From: Gemmatimonadota bacterium
Lineage (GTDB): Bacteria > Gemmatimonadota > Gemmatimonadetes > Longimicrobiales > Gaopeijiaceae
Assembly (NCBI GenBank): GCA_041390125.1
Contig: JAWKQN010000008.1
Location: 124,001-188,000, forward strand
Length of the DNA stretch: 64,000 bases
Direction: 5' to 3'
Position 1 is the first letter of the stretch. The number at the start of each line of letters is the position of its first letter. A program made the position numbers and the translations under genes. Under the pieces are notes generated by a model. That model saw only the letters and a program-made list of their open reading frames with translations, did no database searches and was not told the origin of the DNA. Of this stretch, positions 8,777 to 16,047 are shown piece by piece.

Positions 8777-9349
8777 TCAACGACCGCACCTGCGCACCCA
8801 GTCCCGGAACCCCTCCAGATACGAGGCCAGGAAGTCACGCACCGAGTCGTCGGTCAGACGCAGGTCCTCATCGAACTTCTCGCGACAGCGCGGCACCACG
8901 ACACCGGGATGAGGGAACGGCGCGGCCGCCATGCCCAGCAGGTTCAGCTTGAGCTGCTCCTGACCGCGCATGGTGCCGGAGAGGCCGGGTGCCGCGCCCA
9001 TCATGCCGGTGGGCTTGTCGCGGAAGGGCGAGCGGAAGCCGGGACGCGAGACCCAGTCGAGCGCGTTCTTCAGCACCCCCGCCACACCGTAGTTGTACTC
9101 GGGCGCGGCCAGCAGCACGCCGTCCGCGGAGTCCACGGCGTCCTTCAGGGCGCGCACGGAGGCCGGACGCGCCTCGTCGGTGTCCAGGTCCGCGTTGTAC
9201 AGCGGCACCTCGGCGATGTCGAAGAGCTCGATCGAGAGATCCGACGGGGCCAGCTCCGCCGCGGCCCGGAGCAGCGCCCGGTTGTACGAGCCGGCCCGCA
9301 GGCTCCCGGCGATCCCGACGATGGTCAGCGTCCCGCCCGTCGCGCTCAC
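8777..9349 (-). CDS. NADPH-dependent FMN reductase
   Basis: 190 residues, cytoplasmic flavodoxin-like fold. The flavin phosphate loop is GSLRAGSYNRALL and the conserved APEYNYGVAGVLKNALDW follows near residue 80. It resembles ArsH/azoreductase-like NADPH:FMN oxidoreductases that reduce FMN, quinones or chromate. The GTG start at 9349 overlaps the amidase stop by four bases (GTGA), so the two are probably translationally coupled. It is last of a three-gene set with the Fpg-type glycosylase and the amidase. Confidence 0.93.
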   Translation of the reverse strand: MSATGGTLTIVGIAGSLRAGSYNRALLRAAAELAPSDLSIELFDIAEVPLYNADLDTDEARPASVRALKDAVDSADGVLLAAPEYNYGVAGVLKNALDWVSRPGFRSPFRDKPTGMMGAAPGLSGTMRGQEQLKLNLLGMAAAPFPHPGVVVPRCREKFDEDLRLTDDSVRDFLASYLEGFRDWVRRCGR

Positions 9350-10962
9350 GGCGAGGCCTCGCTCGGCCGCAAGGACGGGAAGCCTGCGGGTGCGTGCCGA
9401 TGATGCGTGCCCTGCTCGTAGGCGTAGGCCAGTCGGAAGAGCGTGCCCTCGTCGAACGGGCGGGCCAGCAGTTGCAGGCCGGCGGGCAGCTCGCCGTACG
9501 TCCACCCCATCGGGACGGTGGCGGCCGGCAGCCCGGTGGCCGGGGCCACCAACTGGCTGTTGTCGCCCTTGTACTCCTCCTCCGCGCGATCGAGGTGCGC
9601 GGGCGGATTGCGCCAGGTCGGGTACACGATCGCCTGCACGTCCGCGGCGTCCATCGCGGCCACGACCGCATCGCGATACGCCATGCGCGCCGGGTGCTCG
9701 GTGTAGTCCGGGCAGGGCGGATCCCAGGCGGGGGGCGCCACGTCCGTGCGGGCATCGCGATTGGCCGCGAGACGCTCCTCGATGTAGGGCGAATACGTCT
9801 TGCTTTCGTACGCCTCCATCACGTCGTGGATGGGGGCCTTCTCGCCCAGCGTCTCCAGGTAGCGCGCCACGTCGTAGCGGAAGCGGGAGCAGCCGGTGCG
9901 GGCCCGCAGGTGGTCCTCGAATCCGGGCACCTCGAACGGATCGACGACCACCGCGCCCAGGCGGGTGAGATCGGTCAGCGCGGCCTCGAAGACCCGGGTC
10001 ACCGCGGTGTCCGCGTCGGGCCGGTCCACCAGCGTGCGCAGCACGCCGATGCGAGCGCCCTGCAGACCGTTGGCGTCCAGGAAGGTGGTGTAGTCCGGGA
10101 CGTCGAAGTCGCGCGCGGTCTCGGTGTAGGGATCCTTGGGATCGTAGCCCGCGACCACCGTGAAGATGCGCGCGGCGTCCTCCACCGTGCGGGCCATGGG
10201 GCCGGCGATGTCGCGATCGAACGCGAGGGGGATCACGCCATCACGGCTGGTGAGCCCGATGGTGGAGCGGATCCCGAACAGCGCCAGGTGGGACGACGGC
10301 CCGCGGATGGAATTGCCCGTGTCGCTCCCGAGGCCGGCCACCCCGAAGCTGGCCGCCACCCCGGAGGCCGTGCCCCCGCTCGAGCCCGCGGGCACGCGGT
10401 CCAGCGCGTAGGCGTTGGCCGTGGTGCCGTAGGAGGAGCTCACCGTCTGCCGCGGGCTGAAGGCCCACTCGGCCATGTTGGTCTTGGCCAGCACGATCGC
10501 GCCCGCCCGCCGGACGCGCTCCACCATGGTGGCGTCGTCCGGCGGGAGCGAGCCCTGCAGCGCGGCCGAGCCCCCCGTGGTGGGCAGGTCGTGCGTGTCG
10601 AAGTTGTCCTTGACCAGGAGCGGCGCGCAGAAGAGCGGGCCGGGGGTCTCCCCGGCGGCGAGCGCCGCATCGATGGAATCCGCCACTGTCAGCGCCCGCG
10701 GGTTCACCTCGGTGATCGCGTGCAGACCGGTGGAGCCATCGTAGCGCTCGATGCGCTCCAGGTACGCCTGCACCACCATCCGGCAGGTCGTGCGTCCGCC
10801 CCGGATCGCGTCCTGCAGCTCCGCGAGCGTGGCCTCGACCACCTCCACGGGCTCGGGCTCGGGGCCGGCGGCGGCACACGCCGCGGCCACGAGCCCGCCC
10901 GAGATCGCCAGCGCCGAAACCGCGCCGGGCCGCAGCCGCCGACGTCCCTCTCGCATCCTCAC
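9346..10962 (-). CDS. Amidase-signature family hydrolase, exported
   Basis: 538 residues. A basic n-region and hydrophobic stretch ending VAAACAAAG suggest a lipoprotein or Sec signal. The amidase-signature catalytic set is visible: Lys in LLVKDNF, the cis-Ser in DTGNSIRGPSS and the glycine/serine loop AGSSGGTASG. It would hydrolyse a carboxamide outside the cytoplasm. The GTG at 10962 sits a good distance from GGAGGA and overlaps the Fpg stop by four bases; ATG at 10956 is an alternative. It overlaps the FMN-reductase start in the same way. Confidence 0.93.
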   Translation of the reverse strand: MRMREGRRRLRPGAVSALAISGGLVAAACAAAGPEPEPVEVVEATLAELQDAIRGGRTTCRMVVQAYLERIERYDGSTGLHAITEVNPRALTVADSIDAALAAGETPGPLFCAPLLVKDNFDTHDLPTTGGSAALQGSLPPDDATMVERVRRAGAIVLAKTNMAEWAFSPRQTVSSSYGTTANAYALDRVPAGSSGGTASGVAASFGVAGLGSDTGNSIRGPSSHLALFGIRSTIGLTSRDGVIPLAFDRDIAGPMARTVEDAARIFTVVAGYDPKDPYTETARDFDVPDYTTFLDANGLQGARIGVLRTLVDRPDADTAVTRVFEAALTDLTRLGAVVVDPFEVPGFEDHLRARTGCSRFRYDVARYLETLGEKAPIHDVMEAYESKTYSPYIEERLAANRDARTDVAPPAWDPPCPDYTEHPARMAYRDAVVAAMDAADVQAIVYPTWRNPPAHLDRAEEEYKGDNSQLVAPATGLPAATVPMGWTYGELPAGLQLLARPFDEGTLFRLAYAYEQGTHHRHAPAGFPSLRPSEASP

Positions 10963-11894
10963 CCGGGCTTCCTCCCGCTCCGCTGATCGATGTGGTCCTC
11001 CATCTCCTCCAACGTGCGCGGCCAATCCTTCCCCAACAAGCGCGACAGCGCCCGGTCCGCCAACAGCTTCCCATCGGTCTGACAGCCGGGGCAGTAGTTG
11101 GTCTCGCGGTCCGCGTAGCGGATGCGTTGGATGGGGCTGCCGCACTGCGGGCAGGGCTGCCCGAACTTCCCGTGCGCCATCATCTCCGGATGGAAGGCGG
11201 TGACCTTCGTGGGGAAGCGGTCGCCCCACTCCTCGCGCAGCCGCGCGCTCCAGCGCGTGAGCGAGGCCCGCGTGGTCTCCCACAGCCGCTCCACCTCCGC
11301 GTCGCTGAGGTTCCGCGTGAGCTGTACGGGGGAGAGGCGGGCCTCGAGCAGGATCTCGTCGGAGTGCGCGTTCCCGACTCCACTCACCAGGCGGGGATCG
11401 GTCAGCGCGCGCTTGAGCGTCCGGTTCTCGCGGCGGAGCGCCTCGGCGAACGCGCCGGGTGTCGCGCTCAGGGGCTCGACGCCTCCCCGGTGCAGCTCCG
11501 CCAGGGCGGCCTCTCCCTTCAGGACGTGCAGGGCCGCCCGCTTCCGTGTGGCCTGCTCCGTCAGCAGCAGCGTGCCGTCGTCGAAGTCGAAGGCCGCGTG
11601 GCCGGTCTTCCGCGGCACCTGCGCGCCGGGCTTCAGCCACTGGAAGCGTCCCGTGATCATCAGGTGCACGACGGCGAAGAGCGGCTCTCCGGCCAGATCG
11701 GGCTCGAACCGGAACGCGATCCGCTTCTGGAGCGCGAAGACGTCGGCCACGGTCCGGCCGACCAGCGTGGACACCGGCGGGTCCACGGTGCGCAGCAGCG
11801 ACGGGGAGCGGACGCGGAGGTCCTGGAGCACATGCCCCACGACCCGGGGTCGGAGGGCCTCGACGTACAGCGCGATCTCGGGAAGCTCGGGCAC
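10959..11894 (-). CDS. Formamidopyrimidine-DNA glycosylase family (Fpg/Nei)
   Basis: 311 residues, cytoplasmic base-excision repair enzyme that removes oxidised bases and nicks at the abasic site. After the start residue it reads PELPE, giving the N-terminal proline nucleophile and Glu. A helix-two-turn-helix segment (RLVSGVGNAHSDEILLEA) follows, then a C-terminal zinc finger with CPQC and CPGC pairs. The GTG at 11894 is fixed by the required proline at position 2; open frame upstream is ignored. It is about 30 residues longer than a typical MutM. First gene of a coupled operon with amidase and FMN reductase. Confidence 0.94.
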   Translation of the reverse strand: MPELPEIALYVEALRPRVVGHVLQDLRVRSPSLLRTVDPPVSTLVGRTVADVFALQKRIAFRFEPDLAGEPLFAVVHLMITGRFQWLKPGAQVPRKTGHAAFDFDDGTLLLTEQATRKRAALHVLKGEAALAELHRGGVEPLSATPGAFAEALRRENRTLKRALTDPRLVSGVGNAHSDEILLEARLSPVQLTRNLSDAEVERLWETTRASLTRWSARLREEWGDRFPTKVTAFHPEMMAHGKFGQPCPQCGSPIQRIRYADRETNYCPGCQTDGKLLADRALSRLLGKDWPRTLEEMEDHIDQRSGRKPG

Positions 11895-12286
11895 GTTGCG
11901 CTCGCGCGACGGATGGAACACGAGGATCGGGTCGACCGGAACCGCGCGGGCCGATCCCGGCGGCGGCGGAGGCGTCCGTGCGCGGCCGCGGACCGGGCCA
12001 CGGCTCCGCCCCCCGCGGCCGCAACGCACGGGTAGCAGCCGGCCGGGTCGGCGTCCAGCACCGCGGGTCCTGCCGGGGCCACCCTCCCTGCCCGCAACTC
12101 CTTGACCCACCTGGGGAACGGCTCGAATCGTGCTATCCCGGGTAGACGTCAGGAGCACCACCGGCAGGAGCGCCCATCGATCTGGTCAAGACGGCGCTGC
12201 CTCCGTATTCTGATAGTGCTGTACCCGCCGGCCCGGAGCAGGGCCCGGACGTGGATCGTTGGACGCACGCCAGGAGCTCGTGGAAC
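11895..12286. other. 392-base divergent intergenic region
   Basis: Gap between the Fpg gene (minus) and the first DUF1552 gene (plus). The first 200 bases are GC-rich with no convincing ORF, since no coherent protein is seen in any frame. The last 100 bases hold a candidate promoter (12183-12211) and AGGAG shortly before the ATG at 12287. Confidence 0.6.
12183..12211 (+). promoter_or_regulatory. Candidate sigma-70-like promoter for the DUF1552 gene
   Basis: TGGTCA at 12183-12188, a 17-base spacer and TATTCT at 12206-12211, 76 bases before the ATG. The same layout with the same TATTCT and CTGG occurs upstream of the DUF1592 operon (15915-15943). Confidence 0.4.
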
Positions 12287-13693
12287 ATGCACTTCCTCAC
12301 CAGCAAGCGTATCGAGCGCCGTTCCTTCCTGAAGGGAGTCGGGGCCAGTATCTCGCTGCCGTTCCTGGACGCCATGCTGCCGGCGGGACGGCTGGTCGGT
12401 CAGACGGCCGCCGAGTTGGACAAGGTCCGTTTCGTGGGCATCGAGATGGTGCACGGCGCCGCCGGTGCGAACGAGTGGGGTGCCACGCAGAACCTCTGGT
12501 CCCCTGCGCAGGTGGGGAAGAGCTTCGACCTCGGCACCAGCTCGCTCAAGCCGCTCGAGCCCTTCAAGGACTACCTGACCATCGTCAGCAACACCGACGT
12601 CGAAGGGGCGGAGGCACGCAGCGCTGCCGAGATCGGCGGTGACCACTTCCGCTCCAGCGCGGTGTTCCTGACCCACGCGCACCCGAAGCAGACGCAGGGC
12701 TCCGACGTCTTCGTCGGCACCTCGCTCGATCAGTACTACGCCAAGCGCTTCGGGCAGGACACGCCCATCCCCTCGCTGCAGCTCTGCATCGAGAACGTGG
12801 ATCAGGCCGGGGGCTGCGCCTACGGCTATGCCTGCGTCTACACGGACAGCGTGAGCTGGGCGTCGCCCACCGAGCCGCTCCCGATGATCCGCGATCCGCG
12901 CGTGGTCTTCGACCAGCTCTTCGGTGCCGGCGGCACGCCCGAGCAGCGCGCGATCCGCCGTCGCGAGCAGCGCAGCATCCTGGACTGGGTGGCCCGCGAG
13001 GTCGCGACCCTGAAGCGCCAGATCGGGCCCGCGGACGCGGTGCGCATGGACCGCTACCTGGAGAACATCCGGGAGATCGAGCGCCGCATCGAGCGCATCG
13101 AGGCGCGCAACTCCAGCGGGGAGGAGCGCGAGCTGATGGGCGCCCCCGCCGGCGTGCCGGACGACTTCGAGGAGCACGTGAAGCTCATGTTCGACCTGCA
13201 GGCAGTCGCCTTCGCGTCGGACATCACGCGGGTGTTCACGTTCAAGATGGGCCGCGACGGTTCCGGGCGGGTCTATCCGGGCTCCGGTGTGGACGCGGGC
13301 TTCCATCCCTCCTCGCACCACGGCGGCCAGGAGAAGCGGGTCCTCGACTTCGCCAAGATCAACGAGTACCACGTCAGCATGGTGCCCTACTTCCTCGAGA
13401 AGCTGAAGAACCTGGACGAGGGCGACTCCACGCTGCTGGACAAGACGGTCGTGGTGTACGGCTCCCCCATGGGAGACTCCAACCTCCACAACCACAAGCG
13501 CTGCCCGCTCTTCATCGCGGGTGGAGCCAACGGCCGTCTGCCGATGGGCCAGCACATCAAGGCGCCGGACGGGACGCCCATGGCCAACGCGCTCCTCACC
13601 GTGGCGCACGCCATGGGGCTCGAGGACATGGAGAGCTTCGGCGACAGCACGGGGCCGCTCTCCTTCTCGACCAGCGCGACGTCGGAGATGTAG
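12287..13693 (+). CDS. DUF1552 protein, Tat-exported (copy 1)
   Basis: 468 residues. A twin-arginine signal RRSFLKG is followed by a hydrophobic stretch, so it is exported folded and perhaps carries a cofactor. The body matches DUF1552, a family of unknown function that normally sits beside DUF1592/DUF1588 cytochrome-like proteins in Planctomycetes, Acidobacteria and Gemmatimonadetes. Blocks shared with copy 2 (18521-19945) include IEMVHGAAGA, GQDTPIPSLQLCIEN and CAYGYACVYTD. Two cysteines occur close together in GGCAYGYAC. Here it has no adjacent DUF1592 gene and stands alone behind its own promoter, which is unusual. The ATG is chosen for the Tat motif and the preceding AGGAG. Confidence 0.93.
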   Translation: MHFLTSKRIERRSFLKGVGASISLPFLDAMLPAGRLVGQTAAELDKVRFVGIEMVHGAAGANEWGATQNLWSPAQVGKSFDLGTSSLKPLEPFKDYLTIVSNTDVEGAEARSAAEIGGDHFRSSAVFLTHAHPKQTQGSDVFVGTSLDQYYAKRFGQDTPIPSLQLCIENVDQAGGCAYGYACVYTDSVSWASPTEPLPMIRDPRVVFDQLFGAGGTPEQRAIRRREQRSILDWVAREVATLKRQIGPADAVRMDRYLENIREIERRIERIEARNSSGEERELMGAPAGVPDDFEEHVKLMFDLQAVAFASDITRVFTFKMGRDGSGRVYPGSGVDAGFHPSSHHGGQEKRVLDFAKINEYHVSMVPYFLEKLKNLDEGDSTLLDKTVVVYGSPMGDSNLHNHKRCPLFIAGGANGRLPMGQHIKAPDGTPMANALLTVAHAMGLEDMESFGDSTGPLSFSTSATSEM

Positions 13694-13718
13694 GAGCCGG
13701 CTCCGGCACGAAGCTGCA

Positions 13719-13759
13719 CGAACGGGGCGGTGGGTCGAGAGATCCGCCGCCCCGTTTCG
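13719..13759. terminator. Bidirectional hairpin terminator candidate
   Basis: ACGGGGCGG with flanking bases (13719-13733) pairs with the complementary arm at 13744-13759, a ~14-bp stem with one mismatch and a ~10-base loop, followed by TTTCGT. It lies between convergent genes. Confidence 0.7.
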
Positions 13760-13789
13760 TCGTTCGCGCACCGCGCACGCCGCGCGTCG

Positions 13790-13837
13790 CCCGGTCACAC
13801 GACGGCCCGGTCACAGGACGGCCCGGTCACAAGACGC
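13790..13837. repeat. Three tandem 16-bp repeats
   Basis: CCCGGTCACACGACGG at 13790 is repeated at 13806 and 13822 with one or two changes, and a decayed fourth copy follows. It is located just beyond the stop of the alpha/beta hydrolase gene. A spontaneous small repeat with no evident function. Confidence 0.8.
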
Positions 13838-13858
13838 CGGTGACAGGCAGGCCCGCGC

Positions 13859-14854
13859 TCACCCGCTGGGCGCGGACGCCTCCACGAACGTCACGATCTC
13901 GTCGCTGAGCCGCGCGGTGGTGCTCGGCGAGAGGATGTCACCGGCCAGCACGTGCTGCGCGGCATCGTCGCTGTCGCGCACGAGCACGGTCGTCTTGCGC
14001 TGCGACCCGAGCCGCTCGAAGGCGGCCAGGGCCGCCTCCGGCGCGATCACCTGATCGTGTGCGCTGTACGCCATCCACGTGGGTGTGTGCACGGCTTCCA
14101 GGGGCAGGTCCTCCACGTGCGCCACCAACGCCATCATCGGGAGCAGCGCCCGGCTCGGGTAGCGCGTGGTCCAGTGCCGCGCCTGCTCGGCGTTGGCCGG
14201 TTCCCACACGCGCTCCCTGCCCTGCACCACCCGCAGCAGCGTCCCGCCCCAGGGCCACAGGAGCATGCGGGCCCGCGGGTCGCGGGGTCCCAGGTTGGGC
14301 GAGATCAGCACCAGCGCGTCCAGCCGCTCACGCCACTCCGGACGGGTGGCGGCCCACAGCGCGAGGCTCGCGCCGGTGGAGGTGCCCATCAGCACGACGC
14401 GCTCCCCCAGGCGCTCGGCCACGGCGAAGGCCTCGGCCACGTCGGCCATCCAGTCCGTTACGGACACCTCCGCCATCGCCTCTCCGGGGCGGCCGTGCCC
14501 CGCCAGTCGGGTGTAGTAGAGGTTGGCGCCGAGCCCGGCCGCGACCGAGTCGGGCAGCGGCCGGACCTCCTGGCGGGTGGCCGAGAATCCGTGCAGGTAG
14601 ACCACCACCCGATCCGTCGGTGCCGGCCCCGCCGGATCGGCCCACACGATCGTCCTGGCCGCGCCGGGGCGGACGTCCCCCACCGCGGCTTCGCGGGCTT
14701 CCAGCCACGGGCCCAGCGCCGTCGGGTCGCGGGGCAGGCCGAGCGTGGCGGCATCCGCGAGGCGCGGCGGGTCACCGACCCGGGCCCGGGGTCCGACCAG
14801 CGCAATCACCGCCGCGCCGGTCGCGGCCAGCAGGAGCGCGCGGCGCCAGCGCAC
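13859..14854 (-). CDS. Alpha/beta hydrolase (carboxylesterase-like), membrane-anchored or exported
   Basis: 331 residues. One N-terminal hydrophobic segment (about 7-22) without a clear cleavage site. The alpha/beta hydrolase core shows the oxyanion strand VVVYLHGFSATR, nucleophile serine in GTSTG near residue 159, acid in AHDQVI and histidine in AAQHVLAG. Substrate unknown, perhaps an ester or lipid. Two GTG codons lie at 14857 and 14854; the second is better spaced from GGAGGG. It follows the creatininase-like gene on the same strand by about 30 bases, suggesting co-transcription. Confidence 0.88.
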   Translation of the reverse strand: MRWRRALLLAATGAAVIALVGPRARVGDPPRLADAATLGLPRDPTALGPWLEAREAAVGDVRPGAARTIVWADPAGPAPTDRVVVYLHGFSATRQEVRPLPDSVAAGLGANLYYTRLAGHGRPGEAMAEVSVTDWMADVAEAFAVAERLGERVVLMGTSTGASLALWAATRPEWRERLDALVLISPNLGPRDPRARMLLWPWGGTLLRVVQGRERVWEPANAEQARHWTTRYPSRALLPMMALVAHVEDLPLEAVHTPTWMAYSAHDQVIAPEAALAAFERLGSQRKTTVLVRDSDDAAQHVLAGDILSPSTTARLSDEIVTFVEASAPSG

Positions 14855-14885
14855 CACACCCTCCGATGTCGCGGGCCGGTCGGGG

Positions 14886-15755
14886 CTAGGAGCCCCGCGC
14901 CGCCCGGATGGCCTTGGCGGTCTCCTGCACCCGGAAGCGCATGATGCGCTGGCCGATCTCCACCGTCTTGTCCTTGGGCGCGATGCTCAGGCCGTTGATG
15001 GTGGCCTTGCCGGCCTTGACCCGCTGGTCGTATCGGACCGTGCTGGGATCGGTGACCATCATCAGGGAGGTGATGACGAAGTCGTCGTGGATGCCGTCGC
15101 TCGTCGGCTCCTTGATCCCGAGCTCGTTCTCCATGTACGCGAACGCGTCCTCGTAGCGATAGAACTCGGGGATGAAGTGGGCGTGGGCCTCCTCTCCCCA
15201 CCGGGCGTTCTGCGCCTCGGCCACCGCCTGCATGCCCCGCTGGTTCCCGCCGCTGTCCCCGATGTAGACGACGTGCTCGAACCCGTGGGCCTTCAGGCTG
15301 CTCCCGATGTCGTCCAGCATCTGGCGGAAGGTCTCCTCGCGCAGGCTGATCGTGCCCGGGTAGCGCATGTGGCCGCTGGGGTTGTCGATGTCCCCCTCCG
15401 GGACGTACTTGACGATCGGGGCGCACAGCGCGTCGCCCAGCTCCTCGGCGATCCCGGCGCAGGCGCCCTGCAGCACGTAGTTGTGCTTGCCGAGCGCGAG
15501 GTACGGCCCGTTCTGCTCGATCCCTCCGGTCGGGATGATGACCGTCCGGGTCCCCGCTGCCAGGGCGTCGCGGACCTCCATCCAGGTCAGCTCCTCCAGC
15601 CAGACCGAGCTGCCGGCCTCGATCGGACGGGGCGCCTTGAGCTCCTCCTGGAGGCGCCGCTCCATCTCGGCGGCATCAGGGCGTTGCGCCAGCGCAACGG
15701 TCGGGAGCAGGCCACCGAGGGCCAGGGCGAGGGCGACACAGCGTCCGGACGTCAT
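14886..15755 (-). CDS. Creatininase-family protein with altered metal ligands, secreted
   Basis: 289 residues with a Sec signal ending VALAQ near residue 24. The creatininase fold is recognisable from PTGGIEQNGPYLALGKHNY, GDIDNPSGHMRYPGT and the later IGDSGGN. In active creatininase/MftE proteins the first motif reads EQHGPHLPL-D and the second NGHGGN. Here the first motif His is Asn, the Asp position reads His, and the later His is Ser. The di-metal centre is thus rebuilt or lost. It is exported, whereas classical creatininases are cytoplasmic. Function unknown; it may act on a cyclic amide. The start is chosen for the signal peptide. Confidence 0.87.
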   Translation of the reverse strand: MTSGRCVALALALGGLLPTVALAQRPDAAEMERRLQEELKAPRPIEAGSSVWLEELTWMEVRDALAAGTRTVIIPTGGIEQNGPYLALGKHNYVLQGACAGIAEELGDALCAPIVKYVPEGDIDNPSGHMRYPGTISLREETFRQMLDDIGSSLKAHGFEHVVYIGDSGGNQRGMQAVAEAQNARWGEEAHAHFIPEFYRYEDAFAYMENELGIKEPTSDGIHDDFVITSLMMVTDPSTVRYDQRVKAGKATINGLSIAPKDKTVEIGQRIMRFRVQETAKAIRAARGS

Positions 15756-15914
15756 GCGGGGCTCCTTGGAACGGGCGAAAACGGCGCCGCCCCGGCCTTT
15801 GGGGCCGGCGGGAGGCCCCCACACGGTAGTGCCCCACCGCGCCCCCGGCCAGCCGCACCCGCGGCGCCCGTGGCGAGGCTCCCCCGCGGCACCCCTCCTG
15901 CGGGTAGGCGATGC

Positions 15915-15943
15915 TGGCCCGAAACGCCGCAAGCCCTTATTCT
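15915..15943 (+). promoter_or_regulatory. Candidate promoter of the DUF1592 operon
   Basis: TGGCCC at 15915-15920, a 17-base spacer and TATTCT at 15938-15943, in the 292-base divergent gap before the DUF1592 gene (105 bases to the ATG). The element spacing and CTGG/TATTCT cores equal those upstream of the orphan DUF1552 gene. The rest of the gap shows no gene. Confidence 0.4.
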
Positions 15944-16047
15944 CAAAGGGTATCGACAGGTCATACCGGTTGTCCCCAGGTCCCGCGATCGGGCCCCGGG
16001 TGGCACCGAAGTACCCGCCAGTTCCCGCTGGCTTCCGTGAGGAGCGA

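Noticed and set aside
10957..12024. Long N-terminal extension of the amidase reading frame
   Set aside because: Overlaps the whole Fpg gene in another frame; the true amidase start overlaps the Fpg stop.
13790..13837. Attachment site or integrase-type repeat
   Set aside because: Three adjacent 16-bp units with no integrase, tRNA or mobile gene nearby.
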